DNA of 64,000 nucleotides from Arenicellales bacterium (GTDB taxonomy: Bacteria; Pseudomonadota; Gammaproteobacteria; Arenicellales; JAJDZL01): assembly GCA_958295885.1 (NCBI GenBank), contig OY282380.1:434001-498000 (forward strand), written 5' to 3'. Below the pieces are notes generated by a model. That model did no database searches, was not told where the DNA came from, and saw nothing but the letters and a program-made list of their open reading frames with translations. The position numbers and the translations under genes are program-made. Below are positions 20,778 to 30,189 of the stretch, in pieces (the stretch's first letter is position 1; every line of letters begins with the position of its first letter).

Positions 20778-21108
20778 GCGCTGTATCCCGGCGGCGTCCG
20801 CCGTAGCCAAACGCAGGTTTTACATTCTCTAAATCTGCGAACCTCCCAAAATTCTTACCGTACACGCCACGGCTTAGTGTGCGTCGCCAAGTTTCAGCAG
20901 AAGCTGGGTTTCCAGCATGGACCGGCTTGCAGCTTCCCCAACGCGTCATATCCAGTCTTCACAAAATAATTTTCAATTGCGGATTTAAAACGCTGAACTT
21001 GCAACGAGTTGGCAACTGATTTGATATAATTTTCGATCAAGCAGAAATAGCTTCTTGCTTCTTCAATTCATTCGTTGATCCCCAAGCAACTCACACGGTA
21101 TTTTGTTT
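20778..21108. other. Intergenic with one short hairpin
   Basis: CGGCGG-CGT-CCGCCG at 20789-20803 forms a 6-bp GC stem just after lpoA, without a T-run. Otherwise nothing is recognised. The 3' part should hold the promoter of the BON protein gene. Confidence 0.4.
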
Positions 21109-21702
21109 ATGAATCAAGCCAAATTCATGATTGGTGTCCTATCGAAAACAGTCGCTCCGTTGATCATAATTGCAATGGTTTTTTCAGCTTCTTTATCACG
21201 TGCAGATGATAATTCTGTCGTTGAAGGTAATTCGAGAACGATAGTTCAGAAAATGGAAGATACTAGCATTACCTTCAAATTATCCAATTTCATTAAGAAA
21301 AATAAAGAGATAGCGGAAACTTCGAACATCAACGTAACTACAGTGAACGATATCGTACTGTTAACTGGAAGCGTTAAAACCGCTGAGCACAAGCAGTGGA
21401 TTGAAGATTTGAGCTATAGCAATCCACATGTCCGAGAAGTCGTCAATGAATTGCGCGTTACGAATTTTCGCAGCGTTTTCCAAGTTGTCAAGGATAAAAT
21501 GCTGCAGGTGGCAATCAGAGCAAAACTTGCCAACTATTTTAGAGATCAGCCAAGTCCAGTAAATGTTGTAGTGTCATTCAAAACCGTCTATCTGTTGGGA
21601 CACGTTACTCCTGAAGTTGCAGAAATAGCAGTCGCTATTGCTCGAAACCAGAAATCCGTTGATCGAGTAATTACAATTTTCGAAGTAAGTCAAGCGAGTT
21701 GA
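21109..21702 (+). CDS. BON-domain periplasmic protein (DolP/OsmY-like)
   Basis: BON domains bind phospholipid. DolP and OsmY act at the envelope. Here residues 1-35 form a signal peptide ending near LSRADD. Two BON repeats follow: one with VNDIVLLTGSVKTAEHKQWI and VREVVNELRV (about 75-120), the other with VVSFKTVYLLGHVTPEVAEI to the end. The position two genes after the rsmI/lpoA pair matches dolP in many gammaproteobacteria. However, no lipobox Cys is seen, so it would be a soluble periplasmic form. ATG 21109 is preferred over the TTG two codons earlier. Confidence 0.82.
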   Translation: MNQAKFMIGVLSKTVAPLIIIAMVFSASLSRADDNSVVEGNSRTIVQKMEDTSITFKLSNFIKKNKEIAETSNINVTTVNDIVLLTGSVKTAEHKQWIEDLSYSNPHVREVVNELRVTNFRSVFQVVKDKMLQVAIRAKLANYFRDQPSPVNVVVSFKTVYLLGHVTPEVAEIAVAIARNQKSVDRVITIFEVSQAS

Positions 21703-21779
21703 GAACCGAAAACGTTACGCGCTGGAAGCTGGGTCCGCCCAAAGCAGCGATGCTTTCACTAAAACGTCTTGACGGTAAT

Positions 21780-22295
21780 TTAGAGCGGCATCCGAGCTGA
21801 ATCTGAAAGCTGTTTGATTTCATTCAGCAGCGGTTCAAGTTCAATCAGTGCTTTTTTGTAGACTCTGCGCTTGAAACTGATGATTCGCTGTGGCGGCTCC
21901 CAATAGTCAATCCATTTCCATTTATCGAATTCTGGCCTATCACTGCGGTCAAGACTGACATCCGACTCTTTTCCTAAAAATTCAAAAAGAAACCACTGTT
22001 GTTTCTGCCCTCGAATGGATTTCTGATATCGGTCTCGGCGGTAGCGATTGGGAATGTCGTATTTCAGCCACTTCTTGGTCGAACCAATCAAACGAACATG
22101 TTCTGGCCTTAATCCGAGTTCTTCTCCCATTTCTCGGAACGCGGCTTCTCTGGTAGATTCGTTAAAATCAACTCCTCCCTGAGGAAATTGCCAGCCGTTG
22201 CGATTGACTCGCCGAGCCCACAACACCTGTCTTTGTCTGTTGCAGATTACAATTCCTACGTTTTTTCTATAGTTATCTCGATCAATGTTTGCGGT
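21780..22295 (-). CDS. rppH: RNA pyrophosphohydrolase RppH
   Basis: Removes pyrophosphate from the 5' end of transcripts and so triggers decay. RNxGIVICN-like start (YRKNVGIVICNRQRQVLWAR), then FPQGGVDFNESTREAAFREM with EELGL, a complete Nudix box near residue 40. The typical tail FKRRVYKKALIELEPLL follows. ATG 22295 gives 171 residues and matches family starts; the frame is open to 22343. In many gammaproteobacteria rppH precedes ptsP, but here it stands alone. Confidence 0.95.
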   Translation of the reverse strand, partial: TANIDRDNYRKNVGIVICNRQRQVLWARRVNRNGWQFPQGGVDFNESTREAAFREMGEELGLRPEHVRLIGSTKKWLKYDIPNRYRRDRYQKSIRGQKQQWFLFEFLGKESDVSLDRSDRPEFDKWKWIDYWEPPQRIISFKRRVYKKALIELEPLLNEIKQLSDSARMPL

Positions 22296-22469
22296 CATCA
22301 AATGCGAATTTCTTTTTGGTAGAACTTTTTTTAATTCATGCAATTATATTCGCCAAGAATTCAATTTTGAATTCACATTGAGAGCGCAGGATAAAAGCGG
22401 AAGGCTGGCAGAGCAGCTTAATCGAAATCAGACCAAATTCGCACTGCTTGAACGATTGGGCAGTCGATG

Positions 22470-22850
22470 CTAAAGCAGGTTTTCTTCCTGTAATACCGCC
22501 CGGGCAACTCGAAAGCACTGCAAAGCCTGTGGTGCACCACAGTAAATTCCGATGATGTGAACAATGGCGCGTATCTCTTCCTTCGTCACTCCATTGTTCA
22601 GCGCGCCTCTGCAATGAATCGCCCATTCATCCATCTTGTCCAACGCTCCCAGCATCGTAAGATTCATCATCGAGCGAGTCTTCAGATCGATCGTTTCATC
22701 TGCCCAACCAAAACCCCAGCAATACTCCGTTAAAGCTTCTTGAAACGGCCGATTGAACTCGTCAGCTGCATCTAAATTTTTTGCTACGTACTGTTCACCC
22801 AGCGTCTGTTTTCTCGTCACTAAACCCTTGTTGAATCGTCCCTTGTCCAT
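22470..22850 (-). CDS. Carboxymuconolactone decarboxylase-family protein
   Basis: A 126-residue AhpD/CMD-fold protein with a helical core (AADEFNRPFQEALTEYCWGFGW) and the CMD-type end VTKEEIRAIVHIIGIYCGAP. It lacks the CxxC pair of peroxidase-type AhpD: the Cys in AIHCRG and that in YCGAP are far apart. A decarboxylase-like or unknown role is therefore more likely. It follows the Rieske oxygenase gene on the same strand after about 100 bp, so both may act on the same organic acid or aromatic substrate. That pairing is inference. Confidence 0.85.
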   Translation of the reverse strand: MDKGRFNKGLVTRKQTLGEQYVAKNLDAADEFNRPFQEALTEYCWGFGWADETIDLKTRSMMNLTMLGALDKMDEWAIHCRGALNNGVTKEEIRAIVHIIGIYCGAPQALQCFRVARAVLQEENLL

Positions 22851-22954
22851 AATTTAAATTTTCCTCATGTGTAAATTTATTTGTATGGCATCTATGATTT
22901 CATCTCGACTGATGGCTCTGCCCTGCATTTGACAAATTTATTGAGATCAGTAGA

Positions 22955-24043
22955 TTACGGTGAATAGTTTCCAATCATCCACTCCTGTAACTTTTTGATG
23001 GAATGTTCCGAATTGATACCGAATTCGGGATCCAAGACCAACGGGCCAGGTCGATATCCTCGAGACTGCAGCCCCCTCTGCACCGACTCTACGATCCTGA
23101 CGTCTTCGGTAACGGTAGTTTCGTGGTCTAAATTTGATAAGTCGCGAATGACGGTCGACTCTTTTCCATCTACGGTATACCATCCTCGGAACACATCTAC
23201 ATTTGAAACATCAACTTCCCGCCAGCAATAGGTATTCAGGACGTTGCCAGGGAATACCTGAAAGGAAAACATTGGCCATAAAAACCAGGATGAATACTTG
23301 CCGGCCGTGCTGTTTGCATTCAAGTCAATCGGATAATGCATACGCTCTAGATTCTGGCATTCTGCGGTATGTCGCAAACAGAATCCCTGCGGCTGAATGT
23401 CGTATGTTTCAGTTCGAAACACACCTGAGGAGATTGACTTGTGGTTGAATTTGCAGTGATAGCATTCGGAATAATTTTCGACCGCTACTTTCCAATTGCA
23501 TTTTTCTATAAAGTTGATCACTCTGTAGGGCTTCAATTGGGCAATGTGAGGTACATATTCCAACAACTCTGTCCTCACTCGCGGAAACCAGTCATCCATT
23601 GGCGCAGATTCGGGGTCCAGATTGGCGAATAAGAATCCGTGAAGATTTTCGAGTTTGACGGACATCAAGCAAATCTTGGATTTGTCGAATCCCGGAACGC
23701 TTGACAGGTTCGGGCCAGTGAGAAGCTGTCCGTTTAAGGCGTAAGTCCAAGCATGATATGGACAAACGATCGTTCTGCAGTTTCCGCTTCCGCTGACCAG
23801 TTCATGCGCGCGATGCTGACAGACATTGTAGTACGCGCGAATGCTGCCGTCTTTCAATCGAATGCAGAATAGATTTTCACCTGCAATCCGAAAAGTAAAG
23901 TAATCCCCAACTTCTTTTAATTGGGAAACATGTCCGGCATACTGCCAGGTCTGAGTTAAAACTCCATTGCGCTCTTTTTTGAAAATATCCTTGTGAGTGT
24001 AATAGCGCGCATCGAGTGTGTGTATCAACGTTGACGTATCCAT
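22955..24043 (-). CDS. Rieske oxygenase alpha subunit (CntA/GbcA-like)
   Basis: A 362-residue non-heme iron oxygenase. The Rieske cluster ligands are CQHRAHEL (about 76) and CPYHAWTYALNG (about 94). The mononuclear iron site is in NYSECYHCKFNH (about 191), with the third ligand expected near the C-terminal acidic stretch. Length and the GLQSRGYRPGPLVLDPEFG end resemble the group that includes glycine betaine and carnitine monooxygenases. Those enzymes release formaldehyde or trimethylamine. No reductase gene is adjacent. The substrate is unknown. If it is an N-demethylase, its product would feed the Fae route found at 46 kb. Confidence 0.88.
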   Translation of the reverse strand: MDTSTLIHTLDARYYTHKDIFKKERNGVLTQTWQYAGHVSQLKEVGDYFTFRIAGENLFCIRLKDGSIRAYYNVCQHRAHELVSGSGNCRTIVCPYHAWTYALNGQLLTGPNLSSVPGFDKSKICLMSVKLENLHGFLFANLDPESAPMDDWFPRVRTELLEYVPHIAQLKPYRVINFIEKCNWKVAVENYSECYHCKFNHKSISSGVFRTETYDIQPQGFCLRHTAECQNLERMHYPIDLNANSTAGKYSSWFLWPMFSFQVFPGNVLNTYCWREVDVSNVDVFRGWYTVDGKESTVIRDLSNLDHETTVTEDVRIVESVQRGLQSRGYRPGPLVLDPEFGINSEHSIKKLQEWMIGNYSP

Positions 24044-24052
24044 AGCGATCGA

Positions 24053-24253
24053 TTAGACTTCCAAGTCTTGTTCACAAAAGTCAGCTGAGCGACGATATTC
24101 ATGCATTCTTTTGACGTCCGACACTGCTATAGGTCCTGCCTGAGCGACAATGGATGCAATCACAAATTGAAAAAAATCAAGTATTGAAACCGTCGTGGGA
24201 AAAGGTTGTGGAGCATCGGTCTGAACTATAAAAGGATACATGTGTCCGATCAC
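24053..24253 (-). CDS. Small hypothetical protein upstream of the Rieske gene
   Basis: 66 codons, ending nine bases before the Rieske start on the same strand, which suggests co-transcription. It reads as a plausible globular piece with LDFFQFVIASIVAQAGPIAV in the middle and a charged tail (KRMHEYRRS). I do not recognise the family. The start could also be the Met at residue 5. Directly upstream lies a dead IS5-type gene, so it could be a truncated remnant. Confidence 0.45.
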   Translation of the reverse strand: MIGHMYPFIVQTDAPQPFPTTVSILDFFQFVIASIVAQAGPIAVSDVKRMHEYRRSADFCEQDLEV

Positions 24254-24296
24254 AGAGGGGAAAGAAAAACATTTTGAATTCGAATTGATTTTAACA

Positions 24297-24793
24297 TTTT
24301 ATGCCTCAGAATATGCACCTCCACAATCAACGAATCCGCCAGCTGCCCGCTGTTCAATCGATAACCCCAACCCGGCAGCTGCGCCCCGGGCTGCGAAAAC
24401 AACGCATCCATGCAACCGCTTTTCGACAGCCGACTTCGAATTTCCCACAAGGTCTTTTGATCCGTGCCCAGTCTTTAGTCTGAAGCCGAGCAAACTGCTT
24501 GAAACTCCTTCGGCCCAACAGCATGAACTGCAGCTGACGGCCAGTCAAGCCATGCATCACTCCCAATAGCAACGCCGAAACATCACCAGCGCATCCCAAG
24601 CAGAACGGCCGCAACGCCCTTCATTCGAACCGACTCCAAAGGCATCCTCCAAACGCGGACGAAATCCCGCCCACTCCACCAATTCCTTGATCCGAGCTAA
24701 ACCATCGAATTCCTGCAGTGCTTCTCGCTGATGTTCAGCTTCAAATAATTACGGTTTATCCATCTGAATCACGTGCTGCTTCTGCTGTAACAT
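24297..24793 (-). pseudogene. IS5-family transposase, N-terminal half, frameshifted
   Basis: Starting at ATG 24793 the minus strand gives, over three frames, the order typical of IS5-group transposases. The parts are LQEFDGLARIKELVEWAGFR, then DALVMFRRCYWE, then TGRQLQFMLLGRRSFKQFA. They are followed by DQKTLWEIRSRLSKSGCMDA and GYRLNSGQLADSLIVEV. These correspond to the usual DAKTLWxFRERL and GxIVDATIVE blocks. An in-frame stop sits at codon 15. The catalytic C-terminal half is missing. Confidence 0.7.
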
Positions 24794-24867
24794 GAAGATC
24801 TGACTGATACCACTTTATTATCCAGATTCAACCGTAAAACGCGAATGCTACCGCAGAAGGAATAGAC

Positions 24868-25779
24868 ATGCCCTTATCACAATCAGAAATAAAACTGGAC
24901 CGGGCTGTTGGCTGCCTCGTTGGTCTGGCCGTAGGTGATGCAATCGGCACTACTTTGGAGTTCAGCCCAAGAGATTCTTATTCACATATTACTGATATGA
25001 TTGGCGGCGGGCCTTTCAATCTCAAAGCAGGACAGTGGACCGATGATACTAGTATGGCTTTGTGTCTCGCCGATTCACTCCTCGAGAAAAAACAGCTTGA
25101 TCCGTCAGACCTGATTGAACGATTCGTTCGTTGGTCTGAGAACGGAGAAAACTCCTGCACTGGTCGATGCTTCGACATTGGGTGGACCATCAGCAACGCA
25201 CTCGAAAATTTCAAAGCTACAGGCAACCCCTTTGCGGGAAGCGAAGATCCCATGTCCGCTGGAAATGGATCTTTGATGAGACTTGCGCCAGTTCCGATCT
25301 TCTACAAAAACGATCTGAAACAAGCTAGGCTTGCAGCTCGTCTTCAATCAGAAACAACCCACAAGGCTCAAGAGTGCCTTGACGCTTGCGAATATTTTGC
25401 ACAGTTGCTGGTTGAGGCAATCAACGGACACAATTTAGAGCGCGTGCTTCAGCCAAGGCAGTTGAATCTATCTTCAAGAATTTCGATGATTGCCAAAGGT
25501 TCTTTCAAAGAGAAAAATCGTGACGATATTAAATCAAGTGGATATGTAGTACATACGCTTGAAGCAGCACTATGGTCTGTATACAACTCAGACTCTTATG
25601 AGGAGTCGGTTTTATGTGCAGCCAATCTTGGGTGTGATGCCGATACAGTAGCTGCTGTAACAGGTCAGCTCGCGGGAGCAAATTGGGGAGTTAGCGGCAT
25701 TCCTGAGCATTGGCTGGAAAAACTAGCTTGGAGGTCACATCTAGAAGAATTAGCGAGACAGTTGTATTCAACAGACTGA
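24868..25779 (+). CDS. ADP-ribosylglycohydrolase (DraG-like)
   Basis: Removes ADP-ribose from modified proteins or small molecules with a Mg pair. The metal ligands are seen in QWTDDTSMALCLADSLLE (about 53) and in CAANLGCDADTVAAVTGQLAG (about 250). GNGSLMRLAPVPIF (about 131) is another strong block. 303 residues, full length. The start at 24868 has AGAAGGA about seven bases upstream. No draT, nitrogenase or toxin partner is adjacent, so the substrate cannot be read from context. Confidence 0.93.
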   Translation: MPLSQSEIKLDRAVGCLVGLAVGDAIGTTLEFSPRDSYSHITDMIGGGPFNLKAGQWTDDTSMALCLADSLLEKKQLDPSDLIERFVRWSENGENSCTGRCFDIGWTISNALENFKATGNPFAGSEDPMSAGNGSLMRLAPVPIFYKNDLKQARLAARLQSETTHKAQECLDACEYFAQLLVEAINGHNLERVLQPRQLNLSSRISMIAKGSFKEKNRDDIKSSGYVVHTLEAALWSVYNSDSYEESVLCAANLGCDADTVAAVTGQLAGANWGVSGIPEHWLEKLAWRSHLEELARQLYSTD

Positions 25780-26169
25780 AGATTCCCCGAATAAAAGGAT
25801 CTTTTGTGCTTACCGAGGATTTGCCTTCTCTTGGCGTACAAAGACCAAAAGAGAACATAAAATTCACACATCACAAATTCTGAACTAAATTCCAATACGG
25901 TTCGAATCCCTTTTACAAAAGAACTGGAGAAATTCTGCCGATAAATAGGACTGCTTTTAACTTGGAGATAACACCTTGGATGAACTTCCGAGTCGCACAT
26001 AAAAATTTTTCTGGAATCCTCCATGTTCAGCGTTAATTGAAACCATCACAGGTTCTTTGGCCGATTGAATGTCTAGTTGACAAACCTCAAACTTATTAAC
26101 TTCAGGAAAGGAAATACAAATAGTTTCTGTCACAAAGTAATTTTCGAAATTCTCGGCTAGGAAATTTTG
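25780..26169. other. Intergenic, nothing recognised
   Basis: AT-rich. Short frames here are shadows of the upstream gene or random. The motif CGGTTCGAATCC near 25906 does not fold as part of a tRNA. Confidence 0.4.
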
Positions 26170-26765
26170 GAGAAAATGTTCAATTCAGTTACGATTGGCA
26201 CTACTGCCTGTGTAATAGACATAGTCCAAGCCAAAATTTCACTATTGTCCTTTACCGTGATCGGCAGCGTACCATCCTGTCGATTTGAAAGGGCCGCTAT
26301 TTTCTTGCGATTTCTTCTGCGAGCGTTTCATTGACTGGACCTTCCTTGAATTCTCACATCATTGACGATTGTGACTCTAAGCCTTCGCCTTCACGCTCGG
26401 TTGCTAGTTCTTCAAGTGTGATTGAAGACTCTGCAGATTTGGTATCTGCAATGTCCTCTGGAAAATGGTTATTCGTTAGTTTCTCCCGTCGACTTCGGAG
26501 AAATATCTCATAATTTTCAATCTCTCGAAGCTCCTCATTTTCTGGATTTTTAACATTGAAGCGACATGCCATTGGGAAATTTAGTACCAAAGTTACCTAA
26601 TTTTTCTTTCGCAGCCATCATACCTGTTCTACTATTGGCAACTGGTGTCAGTACTGCTAGATTTGTTAGTTCCTGAATCGCTGGAAATTTGAGACGGTTT
26701 TCTCGACTTTTACTCACTTCCTGCCGCTTAAACCGAAATGTCAACGGCACGGCCTCCAACTCTTA
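26170..26765 (-). pseudogene. Possible decayed ORF of unknown family
   Basis: Pieces in successive frames on the minus strand read like one protein. First comes LKFPAIQELTNLAVLTPVAN with FGTKFPNGM, then NEELREIENYEIFLRSRREK and ESSITLEELATEREGEGLES. The last pieces are PVNETLAEEIARK and RQDGTLPITVKDNSEILAWT. Composition is that of real protein with even helical patterns, and the breaks would be frameshifts. I do not recognise the family. This could also be chance. Confidence 0.3.
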
Positions 26766-27021
26766 ATAGGAAAGAAAGAGACTTGTTGCATACTGTGGCT
26801 TCGAAAACTCTAATTCCGCAGTCTGGAGAAATGCATGACAAGTATGCCATTCAATTGGAACGAACTTGCTAATAAGCCATGCGAAGATCGACTCGCAGCA
26901 GGCATGATAATGCAGTCATCTGACGCTGTTCCTAAACATCTAGATTCAGTGCTTTGACTTATCACCACAATTCAAGCACCAGCTCTCCTGCATTGAAAGA
27001 ACTCAAAACGGAGCTGGTCCG

Positions 27022-28032
27022 TTATGATTTGGACTTGTCGCAGTAAGCCAGAAGCTTCTGATATACAGCTGTCGGCAGATGCACCCCCTCACGAGCCACT
27101 TTGGCTCGATATGCGTGCCGTCGGCTACCGGGCAAACGAACGCCATCCTGTACGCACATCGCAGCAAACATGTTCTCCGCTTTCCCAATAAAATCGGGAT
27201 TGAACTTCTCAGGGGATATTCCGATAAAGAATTGACCAACACCAGGCGGCCCTCCGATGTTGTCCCCGAAGGAAGGTGCGCTGTAGGACATGTTCGGGCC
27301 CGCTAGCGCTCCTGCAAACAGATCAACAATCATCGCCAAAGCCACACCCTTGTAACCTCCCGAAGGCGCCATGGAACCCTCCAAACCTGCTTTCGCGTCC
27401 GTCGTTGGATTTCCGAACTTGTCCAGCGCCCACGTATTTGGAATCGTCTCGCCAGCATGTGCGGCCATTACCACATTCACTTTCGCGGTCGTACTCGATG
27501 ACTGATCAATGATTAGCGGAGGCGCTTCATTTCTAGGACACGCAAACGCCAATGGATTTGTCCCAAAGAATGCCTCTGCACCACCCCAAGGCGCAATTGC
27601 CGGTGGAGAATTGGCAAAAGCCAGCGCAACCAGTCCCTGGTCGGCCAATTTTTCAACGTACCAGCCAATCACGCCCGCCGCATACGAATTTTTAATTTGA
27701 AGTGCGCCGATTCCGTTTTGTTTTACCAGATCGACGAATTCTTCCACTACAGCAACAAACGCGCTGTGTGCAAAACCATGCTTCGCATCAGCTTCAATTA
27801 CAGCAGGGGCAATCCGCTTCCACTCGGGAGTGACATTGCCATCGACTTTGCCACACAGCAAATGCTCGCAATAATGAGAAAGATAATTCAAGCCGACATT
27901 TCGTATGCCATCCGCTTCCGCGTCTCGAATGGACTCCGCGACTGGAATCGCGTTGACGTCGTCACAGCCGCAGCCTTTCAATGCGTTAAAACTAAGTTCA
28001 TATACGTGGGTAAGCGTGAGTGAAGTTTCCAT
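27022..28032 (-). CDS. Ldh family NAD(P)-dependent 2-hydroxyacid dehydrogenase (Ldh2/MDH2 type)
   Basis: A member of the malate/L-sulfolactate/ureidoglycolate dehydrogenase family, which is unrelated to classic LDH. It oxidises 2-hydroxy acids with NAD(P). Family blocks are HGFAHSAFVAVVEE (about 84), GTNPLAFACPRNEAPPLIID (about 160), and APSGGYKGVALAMIVDLFAG (about 223). The end has PGSRRHAYRAKVAREGVHLP. 336 residues, full length. Sulfolactate and malate are both possible substrates; the sulfur context of the window makes sulfolactate worth testing, but nothing here proves it. 30 bp downstream of msrA. Confidence 0.88.
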   Translation of the reverse strand: METSLTLTHVYELSFNALKGCGCDDVNAIPVAESIRDAEADGIRNVGLNYLSHYCEHLLCGKVDGNVTPEWKRIAPAVIEADAKHGFAHSAFVAVVEEFVDLVKQNGIGALQIKNSYAAGVIGWYVEKLADQGLVALAFANSPPAIAPWGGAEAFFGTNPLAFACPRNEAPPLIIDQSSSTTAKVNVVMAAHAGETIPNTWALDKFGNPTTDAKAGLEGSMAPSGGYKGVALAMIVDLFAGALAGPNMSYSAPSFGDNIGGPPGVGQFFIGISPEKFNPDFIGKAENMFAAMCVQDGVRLPGSRRHAYRAKVAREGVHLPTAVYQKLLAYCDKSKS

Positions 28033-28062
28033 AACAATATCCTGACTGAGTGATTGATCAAA

Positions 28063-28722
28063 CTATGCCGAAACCTGACTCGCTTTGGAAACGTAACAGA
28101 CTCCTGTTCCGCCAAGCCCACAATATCCGCCTGGATTTCTTGCCAAATACTGCTGGTGGTATTTTTCGGCAAAATAAAACTCGGCTGCTTCTCGAATCTC
28201 AGTGGTCAGCCGGCCGTAACCATTTCTACGCAGGGAGTCCTGATAACTGCGATGAGATTCCAGCGCAAGTCTGTTCTGTTCCGAACCGTAAGTGTAAATT
28301 CCGGAACGATACTGCGTACCTACATCATTTCCCTGACGCATGCCTTGGGTCGGGTCATGGCATTCCCAGAAGGCAGCAAGCAGTTCTTCATAGGAAATCT
28401 GCTCTGGATAGTAAACCACCAGTACGACTTCATTGTGTCCTGTCTGACCGGAACAGACTTCTCTGTATGTAGGATTTTTAGTATATCCGGCTGAATAGCC
28501 TGCGGCTGTTACGTGTATGCCGTTTAGAAGCCAAAACCGCTTCTCCACGCCCCAAAAACAGCCCCCTCCGAACATTGCTCTCTCTGTTCCTTCTGGATAA
28601 GGCTCAGACATGGACCTGCCATTTACATAGTGGAAAACAGAAGTCTCGATTGGATGGCTGCGGCCGATAATCGCTTCGTTTTCTGTCGGCTTCTTTTGAC
28701 GAAATTTAAAATTAAAAAACAT
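28063..28722 (-). CDS. msrA: Peptide methionine-(S)-S-oxide reductase MsrA
   Basis: Repairs methionine sulfoxide. The nucleophile Cys is in MFGGGCFWGVEKRFW (about 54), followed by YSAGYTKNPTYREVCSG and the GHNEVVLVVYYPE stretch. A resolving Cys lies near the end in GLGGTGVCYVS. The N-terminal 40 residues (up to HYVNGRSM) match the extension of enterobacterial long MsrA, so ATG 28722 is a reasonable start; a GTG three codons earlier is also possible. Confidence 0.94.
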   Translation of the reverse strand: MFFNFKFRQKKPTENEAIIGRSHPIETSVFHYVNGRSMSEPYPEGTERAMFGGGCFWGVEKRFWLLNGIHVTAAGYSAGYTKNPTYREVCSGQTGHNEVVLVVYYPEQISYEELLAAFWECHDPTQGMRQGNDVGTQYRSGIYTYGSEQNRLALESHRSYQDSLRRNGYGRLTTEIREAAEFYFAEKYHQQYLARNPGGYCGLGGTGVCYVSKASQVSA

Positions 28723-28820
28723 GATGTGCACTCACAATTTCTTTCCAGATACGTTTTCGAACTGAGATCATTTACGCAAGCTGTCAATATATCTTGATTT
28801 GATGGTCGACTGCTCCGCAA

Positions 28821-29378
28821 TTAGTGAACGATGATGCTCTGCGCTCCCAAACCATCATAAACGATTGAATTGAACTGATAACGAATATAGCTGGTCAAGG
28901 TGTGCTCCACGACCAAATGACGATCCAGAATATGAATGAACTGAAGTCCCTCTGTCAATGCCAGGTAGTCAGCAACCAGCCTGCGGTGACAATTCTCAAA
29001 ATCCTTTAATTCTGTGACTAGTATCACCCGATTATGTTCTGCCAAATCAATCAGCTGTTTCACACCCTGTCTGAATACAGGTGTTGACATATGTTCTGCG
29101 TGACCGCGTAATGATTTGCTCAGTGCGACATGTGTAGAATCAGGCGAAGCTTTTTTGCAGGTCCCAAGCTGATGCCCTGCGCGGTGAAACTGTATCTCTC
29201 TTCGGTCCAATTCTGCGCGCAGTTGGTCAGATGTAAATTGCGCACCTCGATAGGGGATTGGACTCGACCGGATGTCGACTACGGATTCAATATGGAAATC
29301 CGTCAGCAGAGCAACGAATCCCGACAGTGTCCTATCTCCATATCCCGCAGTCCAGATTATTCTTTCGGAATCAAGCAT
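28821..29378 (-). CDS. DUF488-family protein
   Basis: A 185-residue DUF488 protein, function unknown. Typical marks are the start IWTAGYGDRTLSGFVALL and the SVVDIRSSPIPYRG block (about 33). The LVTELKDFENCHRRLVADYL stretch (about 121) with Cys-His-Arg-Arg is the conserved core. The start overlaps the panB end by 8 bp, so the two are translationally linked, which is unusual and may be only compactness. Confidence 0.85.
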   Translation of the reverse strand: MLDSERIIWTAGYGDRTLSGFVALLTDFHIESVVDIRSSPIPYRGAQFTSDQLRAELDRREIQFHRAGHQLGTCKKASPDSTHVALSKSLRGHAEHMSTPVFRQGVKQLIDLAEHNRVILVTELKDFENCHRRLVADYLALTEGLQFIHILDRHLVVEHTLTSYIRYQFNSIVYDGLGAQSIIVH

Positions 29379-30162
29379 AGCATTGCTCAGGCGCTGGAAA
29401 TATCTCGTTTTTTATGTCGGAAACATAGTTCTGAATCGCAGCATGAACACTCGAATTTGACGCAAGAAAATTCTTGACGAATTTAGCAGGTTTGCCCGGA
29501 TACAAACCGAGCAGGTCGTGCAGCACCATGATCTGACCGTCCGTATGCGGTCCAGCTCCAATTCCGATTACTGGAACGTCCAACTTTTCCGTAATGGCTT
29601 TACCCAGTGAGACAGGTATGCATTCGAGCAGAATGAAGCTCGCACCGGATTCCTGTAAAACGAGTGCCTCATCAATCATGGTCTGGGCCTTGACTGGATC
29701 TCGACCCTGCACGCGATATCCTCCCAAGTGATTCACCGACTGAGGCGTCAACCCCATGTGAGCACATACTGGAACTCCCCTTTCAACCAGCAGTCGAGTC
29801 GAATTGGCCAACCAAGCACCTCCTTCCAATTTCACCGCTTGTGCTCCCTCTCGCATGAGAACTGCGGCATTTTTAAGCGTTGTGTGTTCGCTGTAGTAGC
29901 TCATAAACGGAAGATCGGCCATAAGCAATGCACCTTGATTCCCTCTTCGAACGCATCGAACATGATACGCAACGTCTTCAATCGTAACAGGAAGACTGCT
30001 GTCGTGGCCTTGAATCACCATTCCTAAGGAATCGCCTACCAACAGAAGCTCGACACCAGCACCACTGGCAACATGTGCCTCACAGTATCCGTAGGCGGTC
30101 AAACATGCGAATTTCGTGCCGTTCTTTTTATGTTCTGTGAATGTGTTGATCGTCGTCTTCAC
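29371..30162 (-). CDS. panB: Ketopantoate hydroxymethyltransferase PanB
   Basis: Transfers the methylene group of methylene-tetrahydrofolate to ketoisovalerate, first step of pantothenate synthesis. 263 residues. Marks are LLVGDSLGMVIQGHDSSLPV (about 40), ADLPFMSYY (about 83), VKLEGG (about 112), HMGLTPQSVN (about 134) and GIGAGPHTDGQIMVLHDLLG (about 196). Metal ligands Asp and catalytic Glu are present. panC is not adjacent. It needs folate C1 units, in line with folD and fhs nearby. Confidence 0.96.
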   Translation of the reverse strand: MKTTINTFTEHKKNGTKFACLTAYGYCEAHVASGAGVELLLVGDSLGMVIQGHDSSLPVTIEDVAYHVRCVRRGNQGALLMADLPFMSYYSEHTTLKNAAVLMREGAQAVKLEGGAWLANSTRLLVERGVPVCAHMGLTPQSVNHLGGYRVQGRDPVKAQTMIDEALVLQESGASFILLECIPVSLGKAITEKLDVPVIGIGAGPHTDGQIMVLHDLLGLYPGKPAKFVKNFLASNSSVHAAIQNYVSDIKNEIFPAPEQCYA

Positions 30163-30189
30163 CTGTACGCACCACTCTCCACAGCTGAC

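Noticed and set aside
25906..25918. GGTTCGAATCC as a tRNA T-arm
   Set aside because: The flanking bases do not pair into a T stem, and no anticodon arm or acceptor stem fits.
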